Assembly: GCF_002192695.1 (NCBI RefSeq) | Contig: NZ_MTLG01000082.1 | Span: 182,852 to 246,851, forward strand | Direction: 5' to 3' | DNA from: Achromobacter xylosoxidans | Lineage (GTDB): Bacteria; Pseudomonadota; Gammaproteobacteria; Burkholderiales; Burkholderiaceae_B | Length of the DNA stretch: 64,000 nt | Shown here: one piece after another, positions 35,459 through 44,310 of the stretch | Layout: every line of letters begins with the position of its first letter | Position numbering within the stretch: position 1 is the first letter of the stretch | Notes under the pieces: generated by a model | The model's input: only the letters and a program-made list of their open reading frames with translations | Database searches by the model: none | What the model was told of the DNA's origin: nothing | Made by a program: the position numbers and the translations under genes

Positions 35459-36856
35459 TCATTGCGCCCCTTGCGAGGATTCGGCCTGCTCCGCGTTGCG
35501 CGCGTGCGCCTTGCGGTCCTGCTTGCGCCAGCCGGCGCGCATGCGCGCGATCTGGCGCAGCGCGTCCTGCGACATCTTCCACCAGCCGAACGGGCGCGGG
35601 TCGGCCAACATGCTGAGCGCACGGGCATAGTCCAGCGTCAGGCCCGGGGTCCAGGCCATGGTCAGCGCGCGCTTGCGGATCTGCGCCGCCACCCACAGTT
35701 CCGGCGTCAGCAAAAGGCGCAGCAGCACACGCCAGCCGGCATCGGGGCCGTGCAGGCGGCCGACCACGCCGTCCAGCGCCGCCTCCAGCGCGCTGGACAC
35801 GGAGCTGGAGCAGTTGCGGTGCGTCAGGTTGTAGATCTCGGTCTTGCGGTACTCATCCCAGAACGCCTGCAGCTTGGCGGCGTCGTAGTTGCGGATGCGC
35901 ACCCGCATCGTGGACGGCGTCCAGGCCTTGGATTCGGTGGCGTAGTCGGGCTGGAACACGCCCGGCACGTTGTTTTCGGCCGTGGCCCGCAGCAGGGCAC
36001 CGAACTGCTCCGGAGAGTGGTCGATCTCCTGGGCCGGATACAGGCTGATGTACACGCCTTCCGGCGATTCCAGGGCGGCGTGGCCGGTGGACACCACCCC
36101 ATTGATGTCGACGGCGGCGATGTAGCGGTTCACCACGGGATAGTTGCGCGTCTCGTTCTTGGCCGAGCCCGACGGCGTCCAGACGTGCACGGTCAGCGCG
36201 CGTTCCGATTCCAGGGGCGGGCCATCGAACACCTTCTGCGCATGGGAGTCGGCGCGCGTGGGCATGAAGTCCGGATGCGGATTGACGTCCAGCGCCGGGT
36301 TGGAGTCCAGGTTGCGCACACGGCGCGCCAGCGACAGCAGCCGCAGGCCCGAAAACGCCAGGAACAGGCCCAGGCAGTACGGCACCGTGCCGACGTAATG
36401 GGTCGGGTAGGGCTGGAAAAAGAAGATGGCCAGCAGTATTTCCGCCACGCCCGAGGCGAAGACATAGCGCCAGCGCTCGTAGCGCACCACGTAGGCGGCG
36501 GTGCACTGGATCAGGCCGTCCACCAGGAACATCAGGCCGAACAGCATGGACAGCACGAAGTGCCCGTGATGGTGGCCGATCAGGACCAGGATGCCCGCCG
36601 TCAGCACGATGGCGCCCTTGGCATAGCGCAGCACCCGCTGGCCGCCCACGCCAGACTTGGCAATGATCAGCGTGGCCAGGCCTTCGATGACCAGCAGCCC
36701 GGCGAAGAAATTCAGCGGGAAATAGACGGCGTTGTCGAGCGCGTCGATGAACAGCGTGACGCCTGTAATGAAGAGCAGGCTGCCGATGATATACAGCCCG
36801 CGGGCGCGCTTGCGCAGATAGTCCACGCCCAGCAGCAGCAAAACCAGATTGGCCAT
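35459..36856 (-). CDS. HdeD-like membrane protein with C-terminal NC-motif domain
   Basis: A 465-residue inner-membrane protein. The first about 190 residues hold five or six hydrophobic helices resembling the DUF308/HdeD acid-resistance family (GLYIIGSLLFITGVTLFIDAL, FGLMFLVDGLIQCTAAYVV). The C-terminal half is soluble, with HVWTPSGSAKN, YISLYPAQEIDHSPEQFG, and IYNLTHRNCSSSVSSALEAAL, where N-C349 recalls the nucleophile of the neighbouring DUF4105 protein. I infer a membrane-tethered thiol hydrolase or transferase. It is co-transcribed with the DUF4105 gene and divergent from a DUF1801 gene. Function not established. Confidence 0.78.
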   Translation of the reverse strand: MANLVLLLLGVDYLRKRARGLYIIGSLLFITGVTLFIDALDNAVYFPLNFFAGLLVIEGLATLIIAKSGVGGQRVLRYAKGAIVLTAGILVLIGHHHGHFVLSMLFGLMFLVDGLIQCTAAYVVRYERWRYVFASGVAEILLAIFFFQPYPTHYVGTVPYCLGLFLAFSGLRLLSLARRVRNLDSNPALDVNPHPDFMPTRADSHAQKVFDGPPLESERALTVHVWTPSGSAKNETRNYPVVNRYIAAVDINGVVSTGHAALESPEGVYISLYPAQEIDHSPEQFGALLRATAENNVPGVFQPDYATESKAWTPSTMRVRIRNYDAAKLQAFWDEYRKTEIYNLTHRNCSSSVSSALEAALDGVVGRLHGPDAGWRVLLRLLLTPELWVAAQIRKRALTMAWTPGLTLDYARALSMLADPRPFGWWKMSQDALRQIARMRAGWRKQDRKAHARNAEQAESSQGAQ

Positions 36857-36903
36857 TGCGTTTGGTCCTCCTCTTCCGTGACCCCGTTACGGTGCTAGCT
36901 ATT

Positions 36904-36919
36904 TTGGTTTGCTAACCAA
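36904..36919. promoter_or_regulatory. AT-rich palindrome in a divergent promoter
   Basis: TTGGTT-TGCT-AACCAA is a perfect 6-base inverted repeat, followed at once by a GTTAAC palindrome (36920-36925). This AT-rich patch stands out in GC-rich DNA, between the HdeD-like gene and the DUF1801 gene. It looks like a MarR/TetR-type operator, but no such regulator is beside it. Confidence 0.4.
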
Positions 36920-36993
36920 GTTAACAAATTTTCCGGGATCGATGCAGGTATTCTTCCTGACGCATCCGTCTGCGATCTTTCCCGGGACATGGC

Positions 36994-37416
36994 ATGAACA
37001 CCAAGACGAGCAACGCAGTAAAAGAGGCAACGCAAGAGACCCCGTCCGGCCTGATAGACGCCAGGATCCGCGAACTGGATGACTGGCGCGGCCAGACGCT
37101 AGCGCGGGTCAGGGCCGTCATCAGGCAGGCCGACCCCGGCGTGGTCGAGGAATGGAAGTGGCGGGTGCCGGTGTGGTCGCACGATGGCATCATCTGCACC
37201 GGCGAAACCTATAAAAGCGCCGTCAAACTGACCTTCGCCAAGGGCGCGGCGCTCGAGGACCCCGCAGGGCTATTCAATGCCAGCCTGGACGGCAACACGC
37301 GGCGCGCCATCGATATCCGCGAGGGCGAAACCCTGGACGAAACGGCGCTGAAGGCGCTGATCCGCGCCGCGGTGCGTCTGAACGCGGCGGGGAAATCGGC
37401 AAGCGCGAAAAAATAG
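36994..37416 (+). CDS. DUF1801 family protein
   Basis: A 140-residue protein of the DUF1801 (YdhG/SHS2-like) family. Diagnostic is VVEEWKWRVPVWSHDGIICTGETYKSAVKLTFAKGA. The N-terminal 20 residues and the C-terminal AAGKSASAKK tail are low complexity. These small cytosolic proteins have no settled function; some bind iron or polyphosphate-related ligands in structural work, which I do not extend to this one. It is alone on its strand, converging with the polysaccharide deacetylase gene. Confidence 0.85.
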   Translation: MNTKTSNAVKEATQETPSGLIDARIRELDDWRGQTLARVRAVIRQADPGVVEEWKWRVPVWSHDGIICTGETYKSAVKLTFAKGAALEDPAGLFNASLDGNTRRAIDIREGETLDETALKALIRAAVRLNAAGKSASAKK

Positions 37417-37430
37417 CTTGCGCCTGGGGT

Positions 37431-38348
37431 TCAGGGCAACAGCCCGGCGTCCCGCAACAGCGGCTCCTCATACTCGGAGCCTTCCGCCGGATAGCGCAGG
37501 TCCGCAAGCTTGCTGGCCTTGGCCAGCGCCCAGACGATGCTTTCGCCGGCGGGCAGCGTATCGGGCGCTTGGGCGTACAGCGGATCTTCAAATGCGGCGC
37601 TTGCCGGGACGATCGTCCAGCCCTGGGCGTTCAGCGCCGCAATCACGTCCGGCAGAGCTGCGGCATTGAGCGGGTTGGTGTGCAGCAGCATGACATGCTG
37701 GGGGCTGCGGCCCAGGACCTTGCGGGCCAGCCCGTCGTAATAGGCCGCCCGGTCCAGCAAATGGCGGACGTACCGTTGCTTCACAATCTGGGCCCGGGCG
37801 GTGTCGCCCGCCTTGATGTGATCGGCATAAACGCGGCTGTAGTACCAGTCGCTGGCATCTATGGATACCAGCCCGTTCCTGTAGCGGTTCTGCGCCATCC
37901 AGTCCCGCATGCCGTCTCGCTTGGCCTGGGTATCGCCTTCTCTCAAGTACGGGAACCGCAGCATCGGCACGAAGGTAGGCAGGCTGCGGAGGGCGGCATC
38001 GGCGCTTTTTACATCGGCGATGAACGCTTCCAGCGATACCTTGGGATCGGCAAGGCTGCGGTGGCTGGCCGTATGGTTGCCAACCCAATGTCCCGCCCGC
38101 GACCATTGCGCCACCAGTGCGAGCCCGTCGGCGCCACCTATGCTGCTCAAGGCGGGAAACAGCGCGGACTGGATCCCATGCTTATGCAAGGCGTCCAGCA
38201 GTTGGGAATTCCATAGCGCGGCCTGGGGCTGCTTATCGGGATTGAGTCCGTCGTCGAAGGTCAGGGCCACGGTCTGGGCGGAGCACCACGACGCCCACAG
38301 AGAGAAGCCGACGGCAAGAATGCGGTGTAGGGAAAAGCGGAAAGCCAT
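37431..38348 (-). CDS. Secreted polysaccharide deacetylase (NodB-type)
   Basis: A 305-residue exported carbohydrate deacetylase of family CE4. After a signal peptide (MAFRFSLHRILAVGFSLWASWCSA-Q) come the NodB motifs: TVALTFDDGLN (catalytic base and metal Asp), GNHTASHRS (metal His pair), and LRFPYLREGD. A late VMLLHTNPLNA supplies the motif-5 His. It should remove N-acetyl groups from a glycan in the periplasm or cell wall. The C-terminal 60 residues, with ESIVWALAKASKL, are less usual. I take ATG at 38348 because the signal peptide begins there. Confidence 0.88.
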   Translation of the reverse strand: MAFRFSLHRILAVGFSLWASWCSAQTVALTFDDGLNPDKQPQAALWNSQLLDALHKHGIQSALFPALSSIGGADGLALVAQWSRAGHWVGNHTASHRSLADPKVSLEAFIADVKSADAALRSLPTFVPMLRFPYLREGDTQAKRDGMRDWMAQNRYRNGLVSIDASDWYYSRVYADHIKAGDTARAQIVKQRYVRHLLDRAAYYDGLARKVLGRSPQHVMLLHTNPLNAAALPDVIAALNAQGWTIVPASAAFEDPLYAQAPDTLPAGESIVWALAKASKLADLRYPAEGSEYEEPLLRDAGLLP

Positions 38349-38410
38349 GCAGGGAAGCAAACCTCGGATGTCGTTGCCACGCACGCCAGGAATCCGACCC
38401 TGGCGTCCCG

Positions 38411-38432
38411 TGCCCCGGCGGATGCCGGGGCA
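38411..38432. terminator. Hairpin after the berberine-bridge oxidase gene
   Basis: A perfect 9-base stem TGCCCCGGC / GCCGGGGCA with loop GGAT, 40 bases past the oxidase stop codon (minus strand) and before the deacetylase gene. No T-run follows, so it may be a weak terminator or an RNA-stability element. Confidence 0.45.
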
Positions 38433-38471
38433 TCAGGATAGCAGCCAGGGCAAACGGGCGCGCCGATCAGG

Positions 38472-39863
38472 TCAGCCCGCCGCCGGCCTGATGTTCTGGT
38501 TATGCCGGAACAGGTTCTGCGGGTCGTAGCGGGTCTTGGCCTGGACCAGCCGGTCGAAGTTCGGGCCGTAGGCCGCGCCCAGCCGCTCCGGTTCGTCCTG
38601 CGTCAGGAAGTTCACGTACACGCCTCCTTGCGCATAAGGCTCGGTGGTCCGGAACAGCGTACGGGCCCAGGCGATGCAGCGCTCGTCTTCTTCCGGAAAG
38701 TCCCAGCGGCCATGCACATTCATGGCGAATTGCGCCGAGCGGTGCGGATAGGCCATGGCGGACACCGGCACCTGCGCGGCCACGCCGCCGATGTAGCCCA
38801 GGAAGATCTCGCATTGCGGCGAAGGCAGGTTTTCCACCGCCGCGACGATGGCGTCGATCAGCCCGTCCTCCAGGCCGCCCAGGTTATGCGACTTCCAGTA
38901 GTTGCGGGCGCCAGGCGTAAGCAGCGGGTCGAAGGCCTTTTGCCAGGCGGTGTAGGGCATGGGGCCCAGATGCTCGCCATAAGGCGTGCCGAAGCCTCGC
39001 ACCACTTCGACCGCGGCCGGACCCAGTGCCGGATCGCCCGTATAGCACATGGCGAAGGCGACCATGGGCTTGCCATGCACATCTTGAGGCAGGAAGGGCA
39101 GCGGGGGCGCCAGGCGCAGCACGGCCCAGACCGTCAATTCCTGGGGCAAGGTGGCCAGCGCGTCGCGGTACTTCGACAGCGCTTGCTTGCCCTGTTCCAG
39201 CGGCAGCACCACCAGGCCGCCATACACCTCGGGGCCGACCGGATGCAGCTGGAATTCGAACATCGTGACCACGCCGAAATTGCCGCCGCCGCCCCGGATC
39301 GCCCAGAACAGGTCCGGGTTGTCCTGCTCGCTGGCGTGCAGCAGCTTGCCGTCCGCGGTGACGACATCGGCTGAAAGCAGGTTGTCGATGGTCATGCCGA
39401 ACCTGCGGGTCAGCCAGCCGAAGCCGCCGCCCAGCGTCAACCCCGCCACGCCGGTGGTGGAATTCACGCCCAGCGGCGTCGCCAGGCCGTAGGCCTGGGC
39501 CTCATGGTCGAAATCGGCCAGCGTCGCGCCGGGCTCCACGTAGGCCCGGGCGCGCACGGGATCGACGCGCACCGACTTCATCGGAGACAGGTCGATCATC
39601 ATGCCGTCGTCGCAGACCGCGGTGCCTGCGATGTTGTGGCCCGCGCCGCGCACGGACAGGACCAGGCCGTTGTCGCGCGCGAAATCCACGGCGCGGCGCA
39701 CGTCGGCCGCGCCCGCGCAGCGGCAGATAAGCGCTGGCCGGCGGTCTATCATCGCATTCCAGATCTTGCGGGCGTCGTCGTAGCCGGGGTCGCCCGGGCA
39801 GAGGACCTGGCCTCGGGCCGAGGCTTTCAGATCATCCAGGGCGCTATCGGAAAGTTTGCTCAT
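38472..39863 (-). CDS. FAD-linked oxidase, berberine-bridge-enzyme family
   Basis: A 463-residue PCMH-type flavoprotein. FAD-binding blocks are LSVRGAGHNIAGTAVCDDG, whose His is the expected covalent FAD attachment site, and TTGVAGLTLGGGFGWLTRRFGM. The second covalent site (Cys) of bicovalent BBE enzymes is replaced in GVNSTTGVAGL, so the flavin is probably held by His alone. The C-terminal berberine-bridge motif is YDPQNLFRHNQNI. It likely oxidises a sugar or aromatic alcohol with O2. AAGGAGG sits 8 bases before the ATG, which fixes the start. No secretion signal is seen. Confidence 0.92.
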   Translation of the reverse strand: MSKLSDSALDDLKASARGQVLCPGDPGYDDARKIWNAMIDRRPALICRCAGAADVRRAVDFARDNGLVLSVRGAGHNIAGTAVCDDGMMIDLSPMKSVRVDPVRARAYVEPGATLADFDHEAQAYGLATPLGVNSTTGVAGLTLGGGFGWLTRRFGMTIDNLLSADVVTADGKLLHASEQDNPDLFWAIRGGGGNFGVVTMFEFQLHPVGPEVYGGLVVLPLEQGKQALSKYRDALATLPQELTVWAVLRLAPPLPFLPQDVHGKPMVAFAMCYTGDPALGPAAVEVVRGFGTPYGEHLGPMPYTAWQKAFDPLLTPGARNYWKSHNLGGLEDGLIDAIVAAVENLPSPQCEIFLGYIGGVAAQVPVSAMAYPHRSAQFAMNVHGRWDFPEEDERCIAWARTLFRTTEPYAQGGVYVNFLTQDEPERLGAAYGPNFDRLVQAKTRYDPQNLFRHNQNIRPAAG

Positions 39864-40068
39864 CACACACCTCCTTGAAGGTGCTGCTTCGTGAACAACC
39901 TCTGAAACTGGGGCCTGCGAAGCAGGCCCTGGCCGCCTATGGGTTCGGGCGCGGCATGGAGTACGCCTCCTGCGTGAGAGGCCATGACCCAAGGAGGGCG
40001 GCGCGCCGCGCCGGGAGCCGGTCGGCCCGCTCCCGTTTTGCGCGCCGTGGCGTGCGTATCTGGAAAGC

Positions 40069-41370
40069 TTACTCCTCGCTGGTCCATTCCACCTGCACGC
40101 CGAGGCTGCGCAGGTTTTCGACGAAGCGCGGATGGGCGCGGCGGATCGGCGTGGCGTTGCGGATTTCCGAACGCCCGTCGATGCTGCTGGCGATCATGAA
40201 GAGCGCGATGGCGACGCGGATGATGTAGGGGCTTTCGACCACCGCGGGCGTCAGCGGCCGGCCGCCGAACGTGATCAGCCGGTGCGGATCGGACGAAAAC
40301 ACATGTGCGCCGAACTTGGACAGCTCGCCGGTCCAGCCCAGCGCGCCGTCGTAGACCTTGTTCCAGAACATGGCGTTGCCCTCGGCGCACACGCCCAGCG
40401 CAATGAAGATGGGCAGCAGGTCCACCGGGAAATAGGGCCACGGCGCCGCCTCGACCTTGGTCAGCACATTGCTGGTGAAGGGCGTCTGCACCTTCAGCGG
40501 ACCCGAGCGCAGCGCGCGCGACCAGCCGTTCTCGTGCACGATCTGCACGCCGAACTTGGCGAAGGTGCGGTCGATCAGCGGGAAGTTCGCGGGCGTGCTG
40601 TTGCGCACCACCACGTCGCCGCCCGTGATCGCGCCCAGCGCGAGAAAGGTGGTGATCTCGTGGAAGTCTTCCTCGAAGGTGAATTCGCCGCCGCCCAGGC
40701 GGGCGCCGCCGCGCACTGTCAGCCGCGAGGTGCCGATGCCGTCGATGTCCGCGCCCATCATCGCCATGAAGCGGCAGAACTCCTGCACGTGCGGCTCGGA
40801 GGCGGCGTTGGTCAGCGTCGACTCGCCCTGCGCGGCGGCGGCGCACAGCACGAAGTTCTCGGAGGTCGTCACCGAGGCATAGTCCAGCCAGTGGTGGGTC
40901 GGCTTCAGGGGGCCGCTGCTGCGGACCAGCAGCGAGCCGCTGGCGCGTTCCACCTCGCCGCCGAAGGAGCGGAAGATGTCCACGTGCGGGTCGATCTCGC
41001 GCACGCCCAGCGTGCAGCCCTTGACGTTGTCTTCCAGCCGCGCCACGCCAAAACGGGCCAGCAGCGGCGGCACCAGCATGATGGAAGAGCGCATTTCCTC
41101 GGGCAGCCGGTGACGGGTGGCGTCGAAGGCGGTGTCGCGATGGTGCAGGTCCAGCGTGCGGGTGGACTCGTCCAGGCGCACGTCGCTGCCCAGGGTACGG
41201 AAGATTTCAAGGATCTTGCGCACGTCCGTGATGTCGGGCACGCCGTGCAGCCGCAGCGGCTGGTCCGTCAGCAGGGTGGCGCACAGCACCGGCAGGACCG
41301 CGTTCTTGTTGGCCGAAGGGATGACGCGGCCGCGCAAAGGGGTGCCGCCGTGGACGATGAGGTTGGACAT
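40069..41370 (-). CDS. Divergent MurA-like enolpyruvyl transferase
   Basis: A 433-residue EPT-family protein resembling UDP-GlcNAc 1-carboxyvinyltransferase. Active-site residues of MurA are kept: K22-N23 in SANKNAVLPVL, the nucleophile-position Cys C119 in KGCTLGVREID, and D317 in FPVDLLP. Several regions differ from housekeeping MurA. The catalytic-loop context is DNVKGC, the usual ATDLRAS block is replaced by ESPYIIRVAIALFM, and the tail is shortened. It stands alone, not in a his/mur cluster, so it is probably a second, specialised EPT. It could make cell-wall precursor or enolpyruvylate another sugar nucleotide. Confidence 0.85.
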   Translation of the reverse strand: MSNLIVHGGTPLRGRVIPSANKNAVLPVLCATLLTDQPLRLHGVPDITDVRKILEIFRTLGSDVRLDESTRTLDLHHRDTAFDATRHRLPEEMRSSIMLVPPLLARFGVARLEDNVKGCTLGVREIDPHVDIFRSFGGEVERASGSLLVRSSGPLKPTHHWLDYASVTTSENFVLCAAAAQGESTLTNAASEPHVQEFCRFMAMMGADIDGIGTSRLTVRGGARLGGGEFTFEEDFHEITTFLALGAITGGDVVVRNSTPANFPLIDRTFAKFGVQIVHENGWSRALRSGPLKVQTPFTSNVLTKVEAAPWPYFPVDLLPIFIALGVCAEGNAMFWNKVYDGALGWTGELSKFGAHVFSSDPHRLITFGGRPLTPAVVESPYIIRVAIALFMIASSIDGRSEIRNATPIRRAHPRFVENLRSLGVQVEWTSEE

Positions 41371-41457
41371 GGAACGTGTAGGGCCAGAAGAAACAGGGAG
41401 TAGGGAGCTTGCGGAGCTCCGGGTAATTTCACACTTTAAGGGCGCACGGCGGCCGTG

Positions 41458-41946
41458 TCATGCCGGCCTGGCCGCGCCCGGGCCGGGATTCCTGCGGATC
41501 AGGACCCAGCCGCCTATGGTCAGCGCCAGGCCGGCCCCCAGATAAGGCAGGCCGAAAATCAGCGCCCAGAAAAACAGCGCCGTATAAGCGTCGTTGGCCG
41601 CCTGCTTGCCGCCGGCGGCCGGATTGAAGATGCCGGGCTCCATTGCAAGCACGGCGCCGAGCAGGTTCAGCAGGACGGCCAGGCCGAGCATGGCGCAGCC
41701 CCAGCCGATCAGGCGGCGGAAATTGGCAATGCGGACCAGCGCCGCGACGAGCGCCACGCCTATCAGCAGCGACACGACGCCCGTCGTGATCAGCATTCTG
41801 TCCAGCGCCGCCATATAGGCAAGCCCTGTCAAGTCCGCCAGCCCGAACGCCTGCTGCATGACCGGATTGACGACGCCGCCGCTGGCCCAGGCGACGAGCA
41901 GGCCGAACGCGATGCTGGTGAGCCACTTGGTCAGGGCAGAGGGCAT
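41458..41946 (-). CDS. Small four-helix membrane protein
   Basis: A 162-residue hydrophobic protein with four predicted membrane helices (near 8-25, 45-70, 78-102 and 120-147). I see no signature that places it in a named family; the pattern recalls small DUF4386-type membrane proteins. The segment between helices 3 and 4, EPGIFNPAAGGKQAANDAY, is periplasmic or cytoplasmic and polar. It is on the same strand as the MurA-like gene (87 bases downstream) and the deaminase gene upstream. Confidence 0.7.
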   Translation of the reverse strand: MPSALTKWLTSIAFGLLVAWASGGVVNPVMQQAFGLADLTGLAYMAALDRMLITTGVVSLLIGVALVAALVRIANFRRLIGWGCAMLGLAVLLNLLGAVLAMEPGIFNPAAGGKQAANDAYTALFFWALIFGLPYLGAGLALTIGGWVLIRRNPGPGAARPA

Positions 41947-42042
41947 GCGGGAGTCCTGTTCATAATGCGGTGCAGCGAGAATACTGCGGATTGCTGCTGA
42001 CGATTGAGACGGGCGGTAACCGCGATCCGGGCAAGATGCCGC

Positions 42043-42528
42043 CTAGGCCCGGCGCCGCATTCTTTCCTGGTGCAGCAGCCTGACCTGCTCGGCGAACTCC
42101 GGCACCGGTCCTTCGACGGGAATGCCGTCCACGACCTCGGCGATGGCCAGCGGCCGCACCTTGGACGTGGGGGCGACACCCCATTCCCGCAGCCATTCCC
42201 GGTACTGGGCAGAAGAACTGGCATAGACGATGCGGCCCAATCCGACCCAGCCATGCGCCGACGCGCACATGGAGCAGTGCTCGCCCGAGGTATAGACGGT
42301 GCAGGCGGCGCGCTCGGCCGGCGGCACATTGCTGGCGGCCCAGCGCGCGATCTCGAATTCCGGATGCCGCGTGCGGTCGCCGCTGGAGACGTGGTTGTGG
42401 TCTTCGAACAGAACTGCGCCGTCGGGCGACACCAGCACCGAGCCGAAGGGCTCGTCGCCTGCTTCCAGCGCCTGTCTGGCGAGTTCGACGCAGCGCGCCA
42501 GATGCTTCTTGTCCGTTTCGGTAATCAT
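42043..42528 (-). CDS. Nucleoside/cytidine deaminase family protein
   Basis: A 161-residue zinc-dependent deaminase. The H-x-E motif is in RHPEFEIARWA (His zinc ligand, Glu proton shuttle) and the Cys pair in SGEHCSMCASA. The layout matches guanine/nucleoside deaminases and TadA-like enzymes, but the usual PCxxC is HCSMC here. The substrate is not defined. Its GAGGAG ribosome site fixes the ATG at 42528. Neighbours share the strand but with gaps near 100 bases, so operon status is unclear. Confidence 0.86.
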   Translation of the reverse strand: MITETDKKHLARCVELARQALEAGDEPFGSVLVSPDGAVLFEDHNHVSSGDRTRHPEFEIARWAASNVPPAERAACTVYTSGEHCSMCASAHGWVGLGRIVYASSSAQYREWLREWGVAPTSKVRPLAIAEVVDGIPVEGPVPEFAEQVRLLHQERMRRRA

Positions 42529-42627
42529 GCGAGCCTCCTCGTGTATGCCGCGCGGCGGGGGACCGGCGGCGGTGGATGGGGAGGCCGCCGGCATGCAGCC
42601 GCAAGCATAGCCTTCTTGCAGGCTGGC

Positions 42628-43167
42628 TTAGTAATACACGTCCACGTAGTCCGTCAGCCCGCCGCAGGCTTCCATTTGCTGCAGGCGCCAGTACTTGCGC
42701 TTGCCGGTCGCGCGGAACTCGAACTCGCCGTTGCGCTCGCAGCGCCGGCCCTTGTCCGGCGCGTCCAGGATCAGGATCGTGCCGCGGAAGATGAAGCGGT
42801 CGCTGGCGATGGAGACGATATCGCCCTTGATCTTCAGCGTGCCCTCGTGGTTGGCCTGCGTGCCCTCGATGCGCACCACGTCGTTTTCATCCGTGGCGGT
42901 CAGGTGGCCGCGCTGCGCGGACCAGAGCCATTGCAGGGTGATGCCGCTGTTGTTCATCAGGCGCTCGTAGGCAGCCTGGTTCTGGATATCGGTCTTCTGC
43001 ACCGAACCCGAGGGGGCAGCCGCGGCAGGCGCGCCGTGCGCCTTGATCGGCGGCACGGCCATGGCCGGCGCGCTTGCTGCAAGCGCCAGGCCTGCCGCCA
43101 GCAACAGGCTGGACATCCGCATTTTTCCCTTGGCGATGATCGTGTCGCTCTCGAGGTTCTTGTGCAT
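42628..43167 (-). CDS. Secreted protein of unknown function
   Basis: A 179-residue protein with a signal peptide (hydrophobic run SSLLLAAGLALAASAPAMA). An internal ATG at 43122, with AAGGGA upstream, would start right at the signal peptide; the first ATG at 43167 adds a 15-residue n-region. The mature part begins with an Ala/Pro stretch, then a compact beta-rich domain: GITLQWLWSAQRGHLTATDEND, GTLKIKGDIVSIASDRFIFRGTILI, and two cysteines (RRCERNGEFEFRATGKRKYWRLQQMEAC is split by 23 residues) that could form a disulfide. I do not recognise a family. Confidence 0.75.
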   Translation of the reverse strand: MHKNLESDTIIAKGKMRMSSLLLAAGLALAASAPAMAVPPIKAHGAPAAAAPSGSVQKTDIQNQAAYERLMNNSGITLQWLWSAQRGHLTATDENDVVRIEGTQANHEGTLKIKGDIVSIASDRFIFRGTILILDAPDKGRRCERNGEFEFRATGKRKYWRLQQMEACGGLTDYVDVYY

Positions 43168-43388
43168 GGTTCTCGTCAAGTAGGGGTAGATGGGCGCAGC
43201 CGCCCGGCAAGGGCCGACTGACGGGGACGCCGCCGCGGATGCGCCGGGGCCGAAGGTCGGCGGGCGCATAAATTAGCACGCTCATCGGACCCCGATAATT
43301 GCTGTTGTTTGAGCTTGTGTATCCATTGGTTATTTACGTTGCCAATGAATACAGCAAGCAGCCCCGCCCAGCCATGCCGCCCACCCAC

Positions 43389-44165
43389 TCACCGTTTGGC
43401 GGCTGCGCTCTGCGCCCGGAATGCGGCTTCGCCCGCATCGGAAATCTCGACCCATTTCCTGTCGGGCGCAGCGTCCGGCACATAGCTGTCGTGCCAGTTC
43501 CACCACTTGTAGGTCGGCGTCTGCGGATAGCCCTCGGGAGAATCCTCCCAGACTTCCTGGCGCCCCAGCGGGGTGATGTCCAGGTAGTTCCAGGTGCCGC
43601 CCATCTGTTCGTCGCCGCGGTTGTTGAGGAAGTAGGTGCGGAATATGCGGTCGCCGTCGCGGTAGAACACATTGGTGCCATGCCACTCGTCCACGCCGAA
43701 GTCGGCGTCAAAGCCATCGGTCAGCGTGTACCAGGGCATCTTCCAATCCATCTGCGCTTTCAGCCGCGCAATGTCCGCCTGCGGCGCCCGGGACACGAAG
43801 ACCAGCGTGGTGTCGCGGGCATTCAGGTGCGCCAGATGGGCGACCTGGTCCGCCACCATCGAGCAGCCGCGGCAGGCGTGTTCCGGCCAGCCGTACACGC
43901 CCGGTTCGAAGAAGGCGCGGTAGACGATCAGTTGGCGGCGGCCGTCGAACAGGTCGGGCAGGGCGAGCGTGCCCGAGGGGCCTTCGAACGCATAGGCCTT
44001 GGTCACTGGCGTCCAGGGCATGCGCCGGCGTTCGGCGGCCAGCGCGTCGCGGGCGCGGGTGTGGGCTTTTTCCTTGACCAGCAGCTGCTGGCGGGCGCTC
44101 TCCCAGTCCTGCGGCGAGACGACCGGGGGCGTGCACATGGGGGCGCCATTGCTTGATGCAGTCAT
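43389..44165 (-). CDS. DUF899 family thioredoxin-like protein
   Basis: A 258-residue member of DUF899, a thioredoxin-fold family of unknown function. Typical text includes LPDLFDGRRQLIVYRAFFEPG, ACRGCSMVADQVAHLAHLNARDTTLVFVSRAP, and late YKWWNWHDSYVP. The CRGC pair sits at the place of the thioredoxin CxxC, so redox activity is possible. AAGGAGG lies ahead of the ATG. It is downstream of the barrel gene by 145 bases on the same strand. Confidence 0.88.
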   Translation of the reverse strand: MTASSNGAPMCTPPVVSPQDWESARQQLLVKEKAHTRARDALAAERRRMPWTPVTKAYAFEGPSGTLALPDLFDGRRQLIVYRAFFEPGVYGWPEHACRGCSMVADQVAHLAHLNARDTTLVFVSRAPQADIARLKAQMDWKMPWYTLTDGFDADFGVDEWHGTNVFYRDGDRIFRTYFLNNRGDEQMGGTWNYLDITPLGRQEVWEDSPEGYPQTPTYKWWNWHDSYVPDAAPDRKWVEISDAGEAAFRAQSAAAKR

Positions 44166-44310
44166 GATTTCCTACCTCCTTATCGCGGGCCGGCGCCCTG
44201 GCGCAAGGGTCTGCGCGCAATTTGGCTGCTCGGCGGCCTGGAATCAGTCTGGCATCGCCGGGCGGAGAGGGGGGAGTAACAAATCCGGCGCAATTCCACC
44301 GGCGGCCGGC

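Noticed and set aside
40012..40039. CGGGAGC/GCTCCCG hairpin followed by TTTT on the plus strand
   Set aside because: It looks like a terminator for plus-strand transcription, but no plus-strand gene precedes it. Both flanking genes are on the minus strand, so I do not assign a role.
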